Assembly: GCF_003385495.1 (NCBI RefSeq)
Contig: NZ_QNUH01000025.1
Location: forward strand, 1-44,032
Reading direction: 5' to 3'
Length of the DNA stretch: 44,032 nt
DNA from: Chryseobacterium elymi
GTDB lineage: Bacteria; Bacteroidota; Bacteroidia; Flavobacteriales; Weeksellaceae
In this document: positions 24,830 through 33,891 of the stretch, one piece after another
Numbering within the stretch: the first letter of the stretch is position 1
Layout: the number at the start of each line of letters is the position of its first letter
Position numbers and translations under genes: made by a program
Notes under the pieces: generated by a model
Databases searched by the model: none
What the model saw: the letters and a program-made list of their open reading frames with translations, nothing else
Told to the model about the DNA's origin: nothing

Positions 24830-26671
24830 CTACTGATTTTCAGCCGAATTATTTTCCTGCTCTTTTCTTATATGGTCGCTCATCTCCTCCAATACAGGCT
24901 TTATCGTACTTTCCGGAAGATCACTGATCCGGATATACATCAATCCGTCGATAGCATCATTGAAGTTCGGATCTACATTAAAAGCAATCACTTTTGCATT
25001 CTGTTTGATGTATTTTTTGATCAGAACAGGTAACCTTAATTCAGGTTCAAGATCATCAATGATCTTGTCAAGCTTATTAAGATCAGATTCCATTTCCTCA
25101 AAGAAAATATTTTTATCCCGGTCGCGAAGCTTTACCTTGTATTCATTTCTCGGCGTGATATACTGTGCAACTGCTGAATCAAAGTAGTTTGAGCGCATGA
25201 ACTCAATCATCAGAGATTTGGAAAATTCAGAAAATTTATTGGAAATACTTACGCCACCCATCAAAAACTTATGATCGGAATTCCTTAAACATACATGAAC
25301 AATTCCCCTCCATAAAAGGAAAAGTGGAAGTGGCTTCTGCTGGTATTCCTCACAGATATAAGCACGGCCCATTTCAATCACCTTTTTAAAGAATGGGTGG
25401 ATGTCCTGTTCAAACTCAAATAAAGAACTTGTGTAGAACCCTTTGATTCCATATTTCTTCATAACCTCCTTCCCCAAAGCCATTCTATAGGCCCCGGCAA
25501 GCTTCTCCGCGCTGCTGTCCCAAAGGAAAAGATGATGATAATGCTTATCATATTCATCAAGGTCGAACGGTAGATTGCTTCCTTCACCCACAGCACGGAA
25601 AGTAAGCTCTCTTTGGCGGCCGATCTCTCTCATGACAGACGGTATTTCCTCATAAGTCGTGAAATAGATCTCGTAATTTCCGTTACTGAACAACATTTTT
25701 TCTGTCCCTTTCAGGCGGTTGATGTCTTTCAGGATATCTTCCGTGGGGGTTTCATCAATGATATTCTGGACGATATTTTCTTCTCTTAAGAGCGGAAATT
25801 TTAACGTTAAATTTTTAAGGTTGATGCTTTGGGCCAATGATTTTCTCTTTTCGTAGTAAGATTTCATCATATATACCTTACGCTTCAGGAATTCTCCCAG
25901 CTCTTCAATGGTTTCCATTTCATCCATTGCTTTTACCGTGATAGGCTTTCCTATCCTGATTCTGATAGGCTTTTCCCTGTCGTTCATCATTTCTGCAGGA
26001 AGCATAAGCGTCTGTAAACTTGGATGAAGCTTTGCAATCTGGTAAAACAGGCGGCTGTTTTTAGCGTGGAAATACAGAGGAACTACCGGTACTTTAGCCA
26101 TTCTGATCAGCTTAAGAGCAGGCTTTTCCCAGTCTCTGTCAAGAATTTCTCCATAGAGATTATTCTTATTCGACACTTCTCCTGCCGGAAAGATACCCAC
26201 GCAGCCTCCATTCTGAAGATGTTTCAACGTTTCACGCATTCCCGAAGTGCTGCTGTAAGCTTCCTTTCTGTTTTCGAAAGGATTTACAGAAATCACGTAC
26301 GGTTCCATAGGTTTAATCTTTTCCAGAAGGAAATTCCCCATTACTTTAAAATCCGGACGCACTTCCGAAAGGATTTTACACATTAAAATTCCGTCAATAG
26401 CACCCAGAGGATGGTTCGAGACCAGAATAAACGGTCCGGTTTTCGGAACTTTTGCCAAATCTTCTTCAAAAGCGACATAGCTTAAGTTCCTTTCTCTTAC
26501 AAATGAGTCGAAAAAATCTTTGCCTTCCTTATCCTTTAATTTGTCGTATAATCTATTAACTTCATTTATTTTGGCAATACTCATCACGGCCGATGCGACC
26601 GGGTTTTTAAGGAACCCAATTTTGCTTAAGCCGGAGGCAGTGATAAGATCGTTTTTCGAAATTAAACTCAT
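24830..26671 (-). CDS. Two-domain acyltransferase, OlsF-like (PlsC-type plus GNAT-type)
   Basis: 613 residues. The first half (about 60-270) is a PlsC-like O-acyltransferase with SNHPLGAIDG (H87 and D93, spaced one residue wider than the usual HX4D) and GIFPAGEVS. The second half (about 320-560) has a GNAT-type hemolysin/OlsB domain, with ELTFRAVGEGSNLPFD, LFLWDSSAEKLAGAYR and EMGRAYICEEYQ. This order is that of OlsF, which makes amino-acid-containing acyl lipids (ornithine lipids) in one protein; homologues are known from Flavobacterium. It likely acts at the inner membrane face. It lies 22 bp after lysC on the same strand. Confidence 0.8.
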   Translation of the reverse strand: MSLISKNDLITASGLSKIGFLKNPVASAVMSIAKINEVNRLYDKLKDKEGKDFFDSFVRERNLSYVAFEEDLAKVPKTGPFILVSNHPLGAIDGILMCKILSEVRPDFKVMGNFLLEKIKPMEPYVISVNPFENRKEAYSSTSGMRETLKHLQNGGCVGIFPAGEVSNKNNLYGEILDRDWEKPALKLIRMAKVPVVPLYFHAKNSRLFYQIAKLHPSLQTLMLPAEMMNDREKPIRIRIGKPITVKAMDEMETIEELGEFLKRKVYMMKSYYEKRKSLAQSINLKNLTLKFPLLREENIVQNIIDETPTEDILKDINRLKGTEKMLFSNGNYEIYFTTYEEIPSVMREIGRQRELTFRAVGEGSNLPFDLDEYDKHYHHLFLWDSSAEKLAGAYRMALGKEVMKKYGIKGFYTSSLFEFEQDIHPFFKKVIEMGRAYICEEYQQKPLPLFLLWRGIVHVCLRNSDHKFLMGGVSISNKFSEFSKSLMIEFMRSNYFDSAVAQYITPRNEYKVKLRDRDKNIFFEEMESDLNKLDKIIDDLEPELRLPVLIKKYIKQNAKVIAFNVDPNFNDAIDGLMYIRISDLPESTIKPVLEEMSDHIRKEQENNSAENQ

Positions 26672-26693
26672 ATGTGTTTAGTCGCAGTTAAAA

Positions 26694-27932
26694 TTATTGT
26701 GTTACCATTTGAACCGTATTTTTGGAAATCTGTTCCAATAATACACTTTTTCCCTGGTAAAATTTGTCAATATGATCCATCTTCGCATTTCTTACTGTGA
26801 ATAAAGATACATTTTTAACTGCTTTGGTTTTAAATATTTTTTGAAGTTCATCATTAAGAACATCCACATGATTGAACTTGTCTTCCAGACATAAAGCCAA
26901 TGAAATAGCAGAATTCTGCATAAGAGATACCTTGATCTTATATTTGGAAAGATATCCGAAGATAAGACTCATGTGGTCTTCCGCAATGAATGAGAAATCT
27001 CTCGTTGAGATCTTTAACAGAACCTGATTCTCTTTTAAGATATAAGATTCTTCATGTTGGTTTTTATCTGAAGCTCCAACTTTAGTTCCTCCTTTGGTAG
27101 GATCTACAAAAGATTTTACATAAAAAGGGATATTTTTTTGCTGCAGAGGCTGTAATGTTTTCGGGTGAATGACACTTGCTCCGTAATAAGCCATTTCAAT
27201 GGCCTCTTCATAAGAAATATTAGAAAGAAGAGAAACATCGCTGAATTTCCTTGGATCCCCCGTCATTACTCCCGGAACATCTTTCCAGATCGTCATGGCA
27301 TCAGCATTCAGGCAATACGCAAAAATAGCGGCAGAGTAGTCAGAACCTTCCCTTCCTAAAGTTACTGTAAAATTATTGTCGTCAGAACCGATGAATCCCT
27401 GCGTCACATAGCAGATATCCGTATTTAAAGTTGAAATAAATTCCTCTGTTTTTGCCCAGTCTACCGTACCTTCTCTGTAAGAACTGTCCGTTTTGATATA
27501 ATCTCTGGCATCCAGCCATTGGTTGGTAAACTGAATTTCGTTCAGGTATTCACTCAGGATTTTTGTAGAGATCATTTCCCCGCAGCTTACGACCTGGTCA
27601 TACACGAAGCTGTAATTAGGAGATTTGTTTCTTCTTAAAAAAGAATCGATATCATCAAAAAATATATTGATCTCAGCAAAAACTGCATGGTTTTCAGGAA
27701 ACAGGCCTTCCGCAATCTCAATGTGTTTTCGTTTAATCTTTTCAATCTCAGTCTGATAGTTATCCTTCTTGAAATAAAGTTCTACAACCTTTTCCAATTC
27801 ATTTGTCGTTTTGCCCATTGCTGAAATAACCAGCAGACATTTGGTAAATCCCTGGCTTTGTAAAACCATGGACACATTTTTTACGCTTTCAGCATCTTTT
27901 ACAGATGCCCCACCAAACTTGAAAATTTTCAT
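26694..27932 (-). CDS. lysC: Aspartate kinase, monofunctional
   Basis: 412 residues. The nucleotide site MKIFKFGGASVKD, the LGREGSDYSAAIFA catalytic loop and the TGDPRKF segment identify an aspartokinase, which phosphorylates aspartate for lysine, threonine and methionine synthesis. Residues about 300-412 form the regulatory ACT region, shorter than in enzymes with two full ACT domains. No homoserine dehydrogenase is fused. It is the first gene of a unit with the OlsF-like gene. Feedback control by end products is expected but cannot be read here. Confidence 0.9.
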   Translation of the reverse strand: MKIFKFGGASVKDAESVKNVSMVLQSQGFTKCLLVISAMGKTTNELEKVVELYFKKDNYQTEIEKIKRKHIEIAEGLFPENHAVFAEINIFFDDIDSFLRRNKSPNYSFVYDQVVSCGEMISTKILSEYLNEIQFTNQWLDARDYIKTDSSYREGTVDWAKTEEFISTLNTDICYVTQGFIGSDDNNFTVTLGREGSDYSAAIFAYCLNADAMTIWKDVPGVMTGDPRKFSDVSLLSNISYEEAIEMAYYGASVIHPKTLQPLQQKNIPFYVKSFVDPTKGGTKVGASDKNQHEESYILKENQVLLKISTRDFSFIAEDHMSLIFGYLSKYKIKVSLMQNSAISLALCLEDKFNHVDVLNDELQKIFKTKAVKNVSLFTVRNAKMDHIDKFYQGKSVLLEQISKNTVQMVTQ

Positions 27933-27989
27933 TAATTTGTTAAAAATAAAATTGTTAGATTAAAAATTACATGAGTTTTTTACGGACGT

Positions 27990-27997
27990 CAAAATTA
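27990..27997 (-). promoter_or_regulatory. Candidate -7 box of lysC
   Basis: Reads TAATTTTG on the minus strand, an exact TAnnTTTG match 57 bp before the ATG. The rest of the 336-bp gap to fbp (27933-28268) is AT-rich, with a direct repeat of TTTAATTAAAA near 28050; nothing else is seen. Confidence 0.4.
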
Positions 27998-28268
27998 TAA
28001 ATTTACAACGAGATATGAAAGTTTCTGGCGGTTGGATGAAATTAAGATTTAATTAAAATTTAATTAAAATTGATGCTTAAGGGATATTATCAGAATTTCC
28101 TTAATTTATTGTCATCAAATGGGGAGTAATGATACCGTGCTAATTTTAAGTATACATCATTGTTGATTCTGTATAATGTTGAAAAACAATCATTAAGGTC
28201 TTTTCTAATAAAAGCTTTCTTTCTCCGATAAATTTTCCGAAATTTGGGGAAAACGTAAAAAGAAAAAT

Positions 28269-29285
28269 ATGTCAAATCAACCATTACAGACTTTAGGAGA
28301 ATTTCTTATAGATAAACAGGATGACTTTCAGTATTCTACAGGTGAATTTTCCCGTCTTCTGAGTGCTATAAGATTGGCTTCAAAAGTGGTAAACAGAGAA
28401 GTAAATAAAGCCGGAATCGTAGATATAACAGGAGCTGCCGGAAACCAGAATATTCAGGGCGAAGAACAGCAGAAACTTGATGTAATCGCCAATGAAATTT
28501 TTATTACGGCTTTGTCTCAGAGAGAGGTTGTTTGTGGTATTGCTTCGGAAGAAAATGATGATTTTATTGACATTAAATGTGGTGAAAACGGTCATTTAAG
28601 TAAATATGTTGTACTGATTGACCCTTTGGATGGATCTTCCAATATTGATGTGAATGTTTCCGTTGGAACTATTTTCTCTATTTACAGAAGGGTGACAGAA
28701 CCAGGAACTCCCGTTCAGCTGGAAGATTTTCTTCAGAAAGGCATCAACCAGATCGCAGCAGGATATGTAATCTACGGTTCTTCTACCATGATTGTTTATA
28801 CTACCGGAAACGGCGTAAACGGATTTACTCTGGATCCTTCATTAGGAACTTATTATCTTTCTCATCCTAATATGACATTTCCTACCAATGGAAAGATTTA
28901 TTCCATCAACGAAGGAAACTATATCAAATTCCCTCAGGGTGTAAAAAACTATCTTAAATACTGTCAGATGGAAGAAGGAGACCGCCCTTACACTTCGAGA
29001 TATATTGGTTCTCTGGTGGCAGATTTCCACAGAAATATGCTGAAAGGGGGAATTTATATTTACCCTTCCTATTCCCAGGCTCCGAACGGAAAACTAAGAC
29101 TGCTGTACGAATGTAATCCTATGGCATTCCTTGCTGAACAAGCCGGAGGAAAAGCTACAGACGGATTCAGAAGAATTCTTGAAGTAGAGCCTACAGAGTT
29201 GCATCAGAGAATTCCGTTTTTCTGCGGAAGTATTCAGATGGTGGAAAAAGCGGAGGAATTCATGCGGATTGACAGTGTAAAATAA
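28269..29285 (+). CDS. fbp: Fructose-1,6-bisphosphatase, class I
   Basis: 338 residues, the normal length. The metal and catalytic motifs are ASEEND (E94, E95), the DPLDGSSN signature at 118-125, and the SRYIGSLVADFHRNML and CNPMAFLAEQAGG substrate loops near the C-terminal half. It removes the 1-phosphate of fructose 1,6-bisphosphate in gluconeogenesis. Its stop codon overlaps the start of menC (TAATG at 29283-29287). Confidence 0.95.
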   Translation: MSNQPLQTLGEFLIDKQDDFQYSTGEFSRLLSAIRLASKVVNREVNKAGIVDITGAAGNQNIQGEEQQKLDVIANEIFITALSQREVVCGIASEENDDFIDIKCGENGHLSKYVVLIDPLDGSSNIDVNVSVGTIFSIYRRVTEPGTPVQLEDFLQKGINQIAAGYVIYGSSTMIVYTTGNGVNGFTLDPSLGTYYLSHPNMTFPTNGKIYSINEGNYIKFPQGVKNYLKYCQMEEGDRPYTSRYIGSLVADFHRNMLKGGIYIYPSYSQAPNGKLRLLYECNPMAFLAEQAGGKATDGFRRILEVEPTELHQRIPFFCGSIQMVEKAEEFMRIDSVK

Positions 29286-30301
29286 TGAAGGCAAAATATT
29301 TCAGATATTTATTAGAATTCAAACGCCCGAGCGGAACATCTCGTGGCGTTTTGCATGAAAAAGAGACCTTTATTCTCGAGATTGAAGAAAACGGAAGAAC
29401 AGGAACAGGGGAGTGTGCTGTATTCAGGGGATTGAGTTTTGATGACAGACCGGATTATGAAGAAAAACTCCAATGGCTTTGTGAGAATATTGACCAGGAT
29501 TATCTGTGTTTAAAAGATGAGCTAAAAGAATTTCCATCTATATGGTTCGGATATGAGCAGGCAGTTTTGAATCTGAAGTACGGGGAGCATCTGTATTTCC
29601 CAAGTAAATTTACCGAAGGGAAATCTTCTATCGTGATCAATGGACTTATCTGGATGGGAGGTATTCAGTATATGGAAGAGCAGATTCGGGAAAAGCTTGA
29701 AAAAGGATTCCATTGTATCAAATTGAAGATTGGAGTTGACTGGGAATCTGAGCACAAAATCCTTCAGAAGTTAAGAGAAAAATTCTCAAAAGATGTGTTG
29801 GAACTTCGGGTAGATGCTAATGGCGGATTTAATAGGGAAGAAGCAGAGACTGTTCTGCAGCAGCTTGCAGATCTTCATGTTCATTCTATTGAACAGCCTA
29901 TAAAAGCTGGAAACTGGAATGATATGGCATTTTTATGCACCCAAACTCTAACTCCCATTGCTTTGGATGAAGAGCTGATAGGAATTACAGATCCTGTTGA
30001 AAAGAGAAATCTTTTGGAAATCATTAAACCTCAGTACATTATTCTTAAACCTGCATTGGTTGGTGGGTTTGCCGGTTCAGATGAATGGATCTCACTTGCA
30101 GAGGAGCAGAAAATCGGCTGGTGGATCACTTCCGCGCTCGAAAGTAATATAGGCCTGAATGCCATCGCACAATATACATTTACAAAAAAAAATCCGATGC
30201 CCCAAGGTTTGGGAACCGGATCTTTATTTGTAAATAATTTTGAATCTAGTTTAGAACTAAACAACGAACTGCTCTGGTTCAAGACACGCAAAGAAAAATA
30301 A
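29285..30301 (+). CDS. menC: o-Succinylbenzoate synthase, enolase superfamily
   Basis: 338 residues. The barrel carries K146 and K148 (KLKIG), metal ligands D177 (RVDANG), E203 (IEQP) and D228 (LDEE), and K255 (ILKPAL), the layout of MenC and the related dipeptide epimerases. The N-terminal capping domain includes GTGECAVFRGL. MenC dehydrates SHCHC to o-succinylbenzoate for menaquinone, the usual Bacteroidota quinone. Other menaquinone genes are not adjacent. The gene is translationally coupled to fbp. Confidence 0.87.
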   Translation: MKAKYFRYLLEFKRPSGTSRGVLHEKETFILEIEENGRTGTGECAVFRGLSFDDRPDYEEKLQWLCENIDQDYLCLKDELKEFPSIWFGYEQAVLNLKYGEHLYFPSKFTEGKSSIVINGLIWMGGIQYMEEQIREKLEKGFHCIKLKIGVDWESEHKILQKLREKFSKDVLELRVDANGGFNREEAETVLQQLADLHVHSIEQPIKAGNWNDMAFLCTQTLTPIALDEELIGITDPVEKRNLLEIIKPQYIILKPALVGGFAGSDEWISLAEEQKIGWWITSALESNIGLNAIAQYTFTKKNPMPQGLGTGSLFVNNFESSLELNNELLWFKTRKEK

Positions 30302-30706
30302 TTAAATTCTATGGGCAGGGCTGTTTATGTGCTCAGAGATTGCTGTCTTTCTAGGACCCAGCTGCTATATTCATTGGGAATAAATATCTTTCATACTTAA
30401 TTACGGATATTACAAATAACTTCTTTAAACTAATAAAGAAGATGTTGGATTTAGAAATAAGAATAAAATAATGTTAGGGTCGGATAACTTATTATAAAGA
30501 TTAATACTCTTTTATTAAATCACGTCTTTTACAAAAATTGCTTTCTTAATATATCTCACTATGTAAGAAAACTTGTTTTTAATTCTTTTCATGATAAAAT
30601 ATTTTATTTCTCTTTGTAATGATAATTTACAATCTTTGTGCCAATGTAGGTATTGAAATAAAGTTTAACATACAGTTCACTTTTTAGTGTTTTTTTTAAT
30701 TAATCA
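30302..30706. other. Gene-free AT-rich gap between menC and the DUF900 gene
   Basis: 405 bp between convergent genes. I see no convincing reading frame, RNA gene or strong terminator. It holds loose AT-rich words only. Confidence 0.5.
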
Positions 30707-31837
30707 TTAAGAAATAATTGTGAAAATATTTTCGTTATTTTTTAATCGCCCTGTGATTAAATTTCTGTCAATTCCATGTAAATTCTGAAAAATATCTTTT
30801 TGAACCATTGAGCTGGAAAGATATCCCCAATGGTTTCCTATTTCATATTTAAAACTGTTCAGGATATCATCCTCTACAAAAGTACAGTCGATGATAGAAA
30901 CGATATCTTTCAGTTTTTCAATATCGCTGGGGCCGTTCTTACCTAATCTGGGGGTCAGAATATTTTTAGTAAATTGTGAAATCCCCAATATCGTGTCTTT
31001 TCTGTTGAGATAAATAGAAATACGGTTGGCCAGCAGCGGAAGCTTATTATATGAATCTTCAGAGTCTTCGAAGACTTTATAGGATACATCAGCATTTAAA
31101 AGCAAAACCTGATCGATAACGCGGAGGATATTTTCTTTTTTAAGGCTGTACAGCATACTTTGAAGTACCCTGTTTCCAAGAGAATGGGCGATCAGATGTA
31201 TTCGTTGATTGCAGGGAGCGAGGTCGCGGGTTGAAAAAATGTCTTTTAAAAATTGGGTGTAAAAATAGAACAGCCGCATCAGCGATGATCCTGAATTAAT
31301 ACTTGATGCCTTGTCATCAAAATAAGTCAGAGGAATAATACTGCTTGAAGCTGGCCAGCTCACAAAAAGAATATGCTCTACAGGGGATGCCGGATTATCG
31401 ATAAACAGGTTTTTAAGATCAATAATTGCTTTTAATTCATCATCAAAATCGTAGGCATACCCATGAATAAAAATCAACACATCGCTTCTTTCTTTTGTAG
31501 AAGACATATTCTTATATAATTCATAGAACATCCTTTGGGTTCCTCCGAGATTATTGGCTGCCAGTGGAGATTTTTTAATGCCTTTTTCGCTCCGTAAAAC
31601 TTCCAGGACATCTTCATATCCCTGCTTTTCTGGCTCCGAAAATAATTTGTAATTTAAGATATTGCGGTTGGTATAATCTTTCTTCTTTTTGGCTGCTGCA
31701 GTAGGCTCTTTGTAGGTGCCAAAATCACATTTTGCGATCCTGAAATTGGGAATAGAGTATTCATCATTTGAAAATGAATCTGCTTTTTCGCCTTTGTGAC
31801 GGACGATTTTACGATTGCTTAGGATATAAACAGCCAT
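30707..31837 (-). CDS. Alpha/beta hydrolase of the DUF900 type
   Basis: The ATG at 31837 (MAVYILSNR) gives 376 residues. A longer frame from a TTG at 31972 would cover the glnS promoter, so the shorter form is preferred. The core has IFIHGYAYDF (H125), LFVSWPASS and the nucleophile elbow AHS219LGNRVLQSML, the pattern of DUF900 esterase/lipase-like proteins. No signal peptide or membrane span is seen. The substrate is unknown. It is divergent from glnS. Confidence 0.78.
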   Translation of the reverse strand: MAVYILSNRKIVRHKGEKADSFSNDEYSIPNFRIAKCDFGTYKEPTAAAKKKKDYTNRNILNYKLFSEPEKQGYEDVLEVLRSEKGIKKSPLAANNLGGTQRMFYELYKNMSSTKERSDVLIFIHGYAYDFDDELKAIIDLKNLFIDNPASPVEHILFVSWPASSSIIPLTYFDDKASSINSGSSLMRLFYFYTQFLKDIFSTRDLAPCNQRIHLIAHSLGNRVLQSMLYSLKKENILRVIDQVLLLNADVSYKVFEDSEDSYNKLPLLANRISIYLNRKDTILGISQFTKNILTPRLGKNGPSDIEKLKDIVSIIDCTFVEDDILNSFKYEIGNHWGYLSSSMVQKDIFQNLHGIDRNLITGRLKNNENIFTIIS

Positions 31838-31943
31838 AGTCAGTAAATATTGTAAATTGGTTATATCTAAGTTAGTTAAAAATAATGAATTTATTACCCG
31901 TTCAGCATTTAGATTATCATTTCCGTAAGCCCTAAATTTTCCG

Positions 31944-31951
31944 TAACTTTG
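31944..31951 (+). promoter_or_regulatory. Candidate -7 box of glnS
   Basis: TAACTTTG is an exact TAnnTTTG match 36 bp before the glnS ATG at 31988. Confidence 0.5.
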
Positions 31952-31987
31952 CCAGACTTTTTTTGCATACAATAAAAGCTAATTTAA

Positions 31988-33661
31988 ATGGAAGAAGAAA
32001 AAAAATCACTCAATTTTATTGAGCAAATTATTGAAGATGATATGGCAAACGGTCTGAAAAAAGAACAGATCCGTTTCCGTTTTCCCCCTGAACCCAATGG
32101 TTACCTGCATATTGGCCATACGAAAGCCATCTGCATCAACTTTGGGCTGGGTGAAAAATACAATGCTCCCGTAAACCTTCGTTTCGACGATACGAATCCT
32201 GAGAAAGAAGAGCAGGAATTCGTGGATTCTATTAAAAAAGATGTGGAATGGTTAGGTTTCCAATGGGATAAAGAGCTGTATGCATCCGACTACTTCCAAC
32301 AGCTTTATGAATGGGCTGTACAGATGATTAAAGACGGGAAAGCTTACGTAGATGAGCAGCCGTCTGAAGTGATTACTGAACAGAGAAAGAATCCGGCAGA
32401 ACCTGGAATAGAATCACCGTACAGAAACCGTCCGGTAGAGGAGTCTCTTGACCTGTTCGAAAGAATGAAGAACGGAGAGTTTGAGGAAGGTTCAATGTCT
32501 CTTCGTGCTCAGATTGATATGGTTTCCCCGAATATGAATTTACGTGATCCTGTCATGTACAGAATTTTGAAAAGGCCTCACCACAGAACCGGTACAGCGT
32601 GGAAAATCTATCCGATGTACGACTGGGCACACGGTGAATCAGATTATCTGGAGCAGGTGTCACATTCATTGTGCTCATTAGAGTTTGAAAATCACAGACC
32701 GCTTTATAACTGGTATCTTGAGCAGGTATATGATGAATCTAAAATAGCGCCTAAGCAGAGAGAATTTGCAAGAATGAATGTCTCTTATATGATCACTTCC
32801 AAAAGAAAGCTTCAAAGGCTGGTTGCTGAAAAAGTAGTGACAGGTTGGGATGATCCGAGAATGCCTACCATTTCCGGAATGAGAAGAAAAGGTTTCACAC
32901 CGGCATCAATCAAAAATTTCATTGAAAAAGTAGGGGTGGCCAAAAGAGAAAACCTGATTGAGATCCAGCTGCTTGATTTCTGTGTGCGTGAGGACCTGAA
33001 TAAGGTGGCAAAACGTGTGATGGCAGTCGTAGATCCTGTAAAGCTGGTTATCGAAAATTATCCTGAAGGTAAGGAAGAATGGCTTGAAACTGAAAATAAT
33101 CCTGAACAGGAAAATGCAGGGACAAGAGAAGTTCCTTTCTCCAGAGAATTATATATCGAAAGAGAAGACTTTAAAGAAGAGGCTAATAATAAGTTCTTCA
33201 GACTGAAATTAGGCGGGGAAGTTCGTCTGAAATCAGCTTACATCATCAAAGCGGAAAGGGTAGAGAAGGATGAAAACGGCGAGATCACTACGATCTATGC
33301 AACCTATGATGAAAAGAGCAAATCCGGAAGCGGAACCGAAGAAAGCCTGAGAAAAGTAAAAGGTACACTTCATTGGGTATCTGCAACACATGCTATCCCG
33401 GTAGATGTAAGAATCTATGAAAAACTCTTTACTGTAGAGCAGCCTGATGCAGAGAAGGACGTAGATTTCCTGAACTTTATCAATCCGGAATCGGTAAAGA
33501 CCATTAAAGGATTTGCTGAGCCAAGCCTGAAAGATGTCGCTGTAGGAGAGCCGCTTCAGTTCCAGAGAATCGGGTACTTTACAAAAGATCAGGATTCTAC
33601 GGATTCTAATTTGGTATTTAACCGTACGGTAACATTGAAAGATTCATTCAAACCGGAATAA
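31988..33661 (+). CDS. glnS: Glutaminyl-tRNA synthetase
   Basis: 557 residues, the usual length. The class I motif is PPEPNGYLHIGH with H41-I-G-H44, the tRNA-binding part includes FDDTNPEKEEQEFV, and the second signature is MITSKRKLQRL in place of KMSKS, as in GlnRS. The C-terminal part is the two-barrel anticodon-binding domain. Its presence shows that the organism can charge tRNA-Gln directly. A strong terminator follows. Confidence 0.95.
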   Translation: MEEEKKSLNFIEQIIEDDMANGLKKEQIRFRFPPEPNGYLHIGHTKAICINFGLGEKYNAPVNLRFDDTNPEKEEQEFVDSIKKDVEWLGFQWDKELYASDYFQQLYEWAVQMIKDGKAYVDEQPSEVITEQRKNPAEPGIESPYRNRPVEESLDLFERMKNGEFEEGSMSLRAQIDMVSPNMNLRDPVMYRILKRPHHRTGTAWKIYPMYDWAHGESDYLEQVSHSLCSLEFENHRPLYNWYLEQVYDESKIAPKQREFARMNVSYMITSKRKLQRLVAEKVVTGWDDPRMPTISGMRRKGFTPASIKNFIEKVGVAKRENLIEIQLLDFCVREDLNKVAKRVMAVVDPVKLVIENYPEGKEEWLETENNPEQENAGTREVPFSRELYIEREDFKEEANNKFFRLKLGGEVRLKSAYIIKAERVEKDENGEITTIYATYDEKSKSGSGTEESLRKVKGTLHWVSATHAIPVDVRIYEKLFTVEQPDAEKDVDFLNFINPESVKTIKGFAEPSLKDVAVGEPLQFQRIGYFTKDQDSTDSNLVFNRTVTLKDSFKPE

Positions 33662-33681
33662 TCTTACAATGATCAAATATA

Positions 33682-33713
33682 AAAGCAGGACCTTCAACAA
33701 GTCCTGCTTTTTT
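33682..33713 (+). terminator. Rho-independent terminator of glnS
   Basis: 10-bp stem AAAGCAGGAC/GTCCTGCTTT (33682-33691, 33701-33710), 9-base loop, followed by T to 33713. Confidence 0.9.
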
Positions 33714-33763
33714 GTTTAATGGTTTAAATCAAATTGAATAATGAAGATTATTTTATTAATTCC

Positions 33764-33784
33764 CAAGGGTGTGTTATACCCTTG
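33764..33784. other. Hairpin in the leader region of the MFS gene
   Basis: CAAGGGT (33764-33770) pairs with ACCCTTG (33778-33784). A second perfect palindrome, TGCCTTTTAAAAGGCA, lies at 33813-33828. Neither is followed by a T tract on the + strand, and their role is unknown. Confidence 0.4.
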
Positions 33785-33845
33785 TCTCTATCAATATGAT
33801 TGATAAAAAAAGTGCCTTTTAAAAGGCATTCTTGGCCAATTTGCC

Positions 33846-33853
33846 TATTTTTG
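33846..33853 (+). promoter_or_regulatory. Candidate -7 box of the MFS gene
   Basis: TATTTTTG is an exact TAnnTTTG match, 38 bp before the GTG start at 33892. Confidence 0.45.
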
Positions 33854-33891
33854 CACTTCACTCAATTTTCTCCCCATAAAATAATAATATT

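Noticed and set aside
28090..28284. 64-codon minus-strand frame upstream of fbp
   Set aside because: It overlaps the fbp start and its control region, has no family pattern, and lies antisense to the gene.
31838..31972. N-terminal extension of the DUF900 hydrolase from a TTG
   Set aside because: It covers the glnS -7 box and has no homology-like pattern; the ATG at 31837 is a better start.
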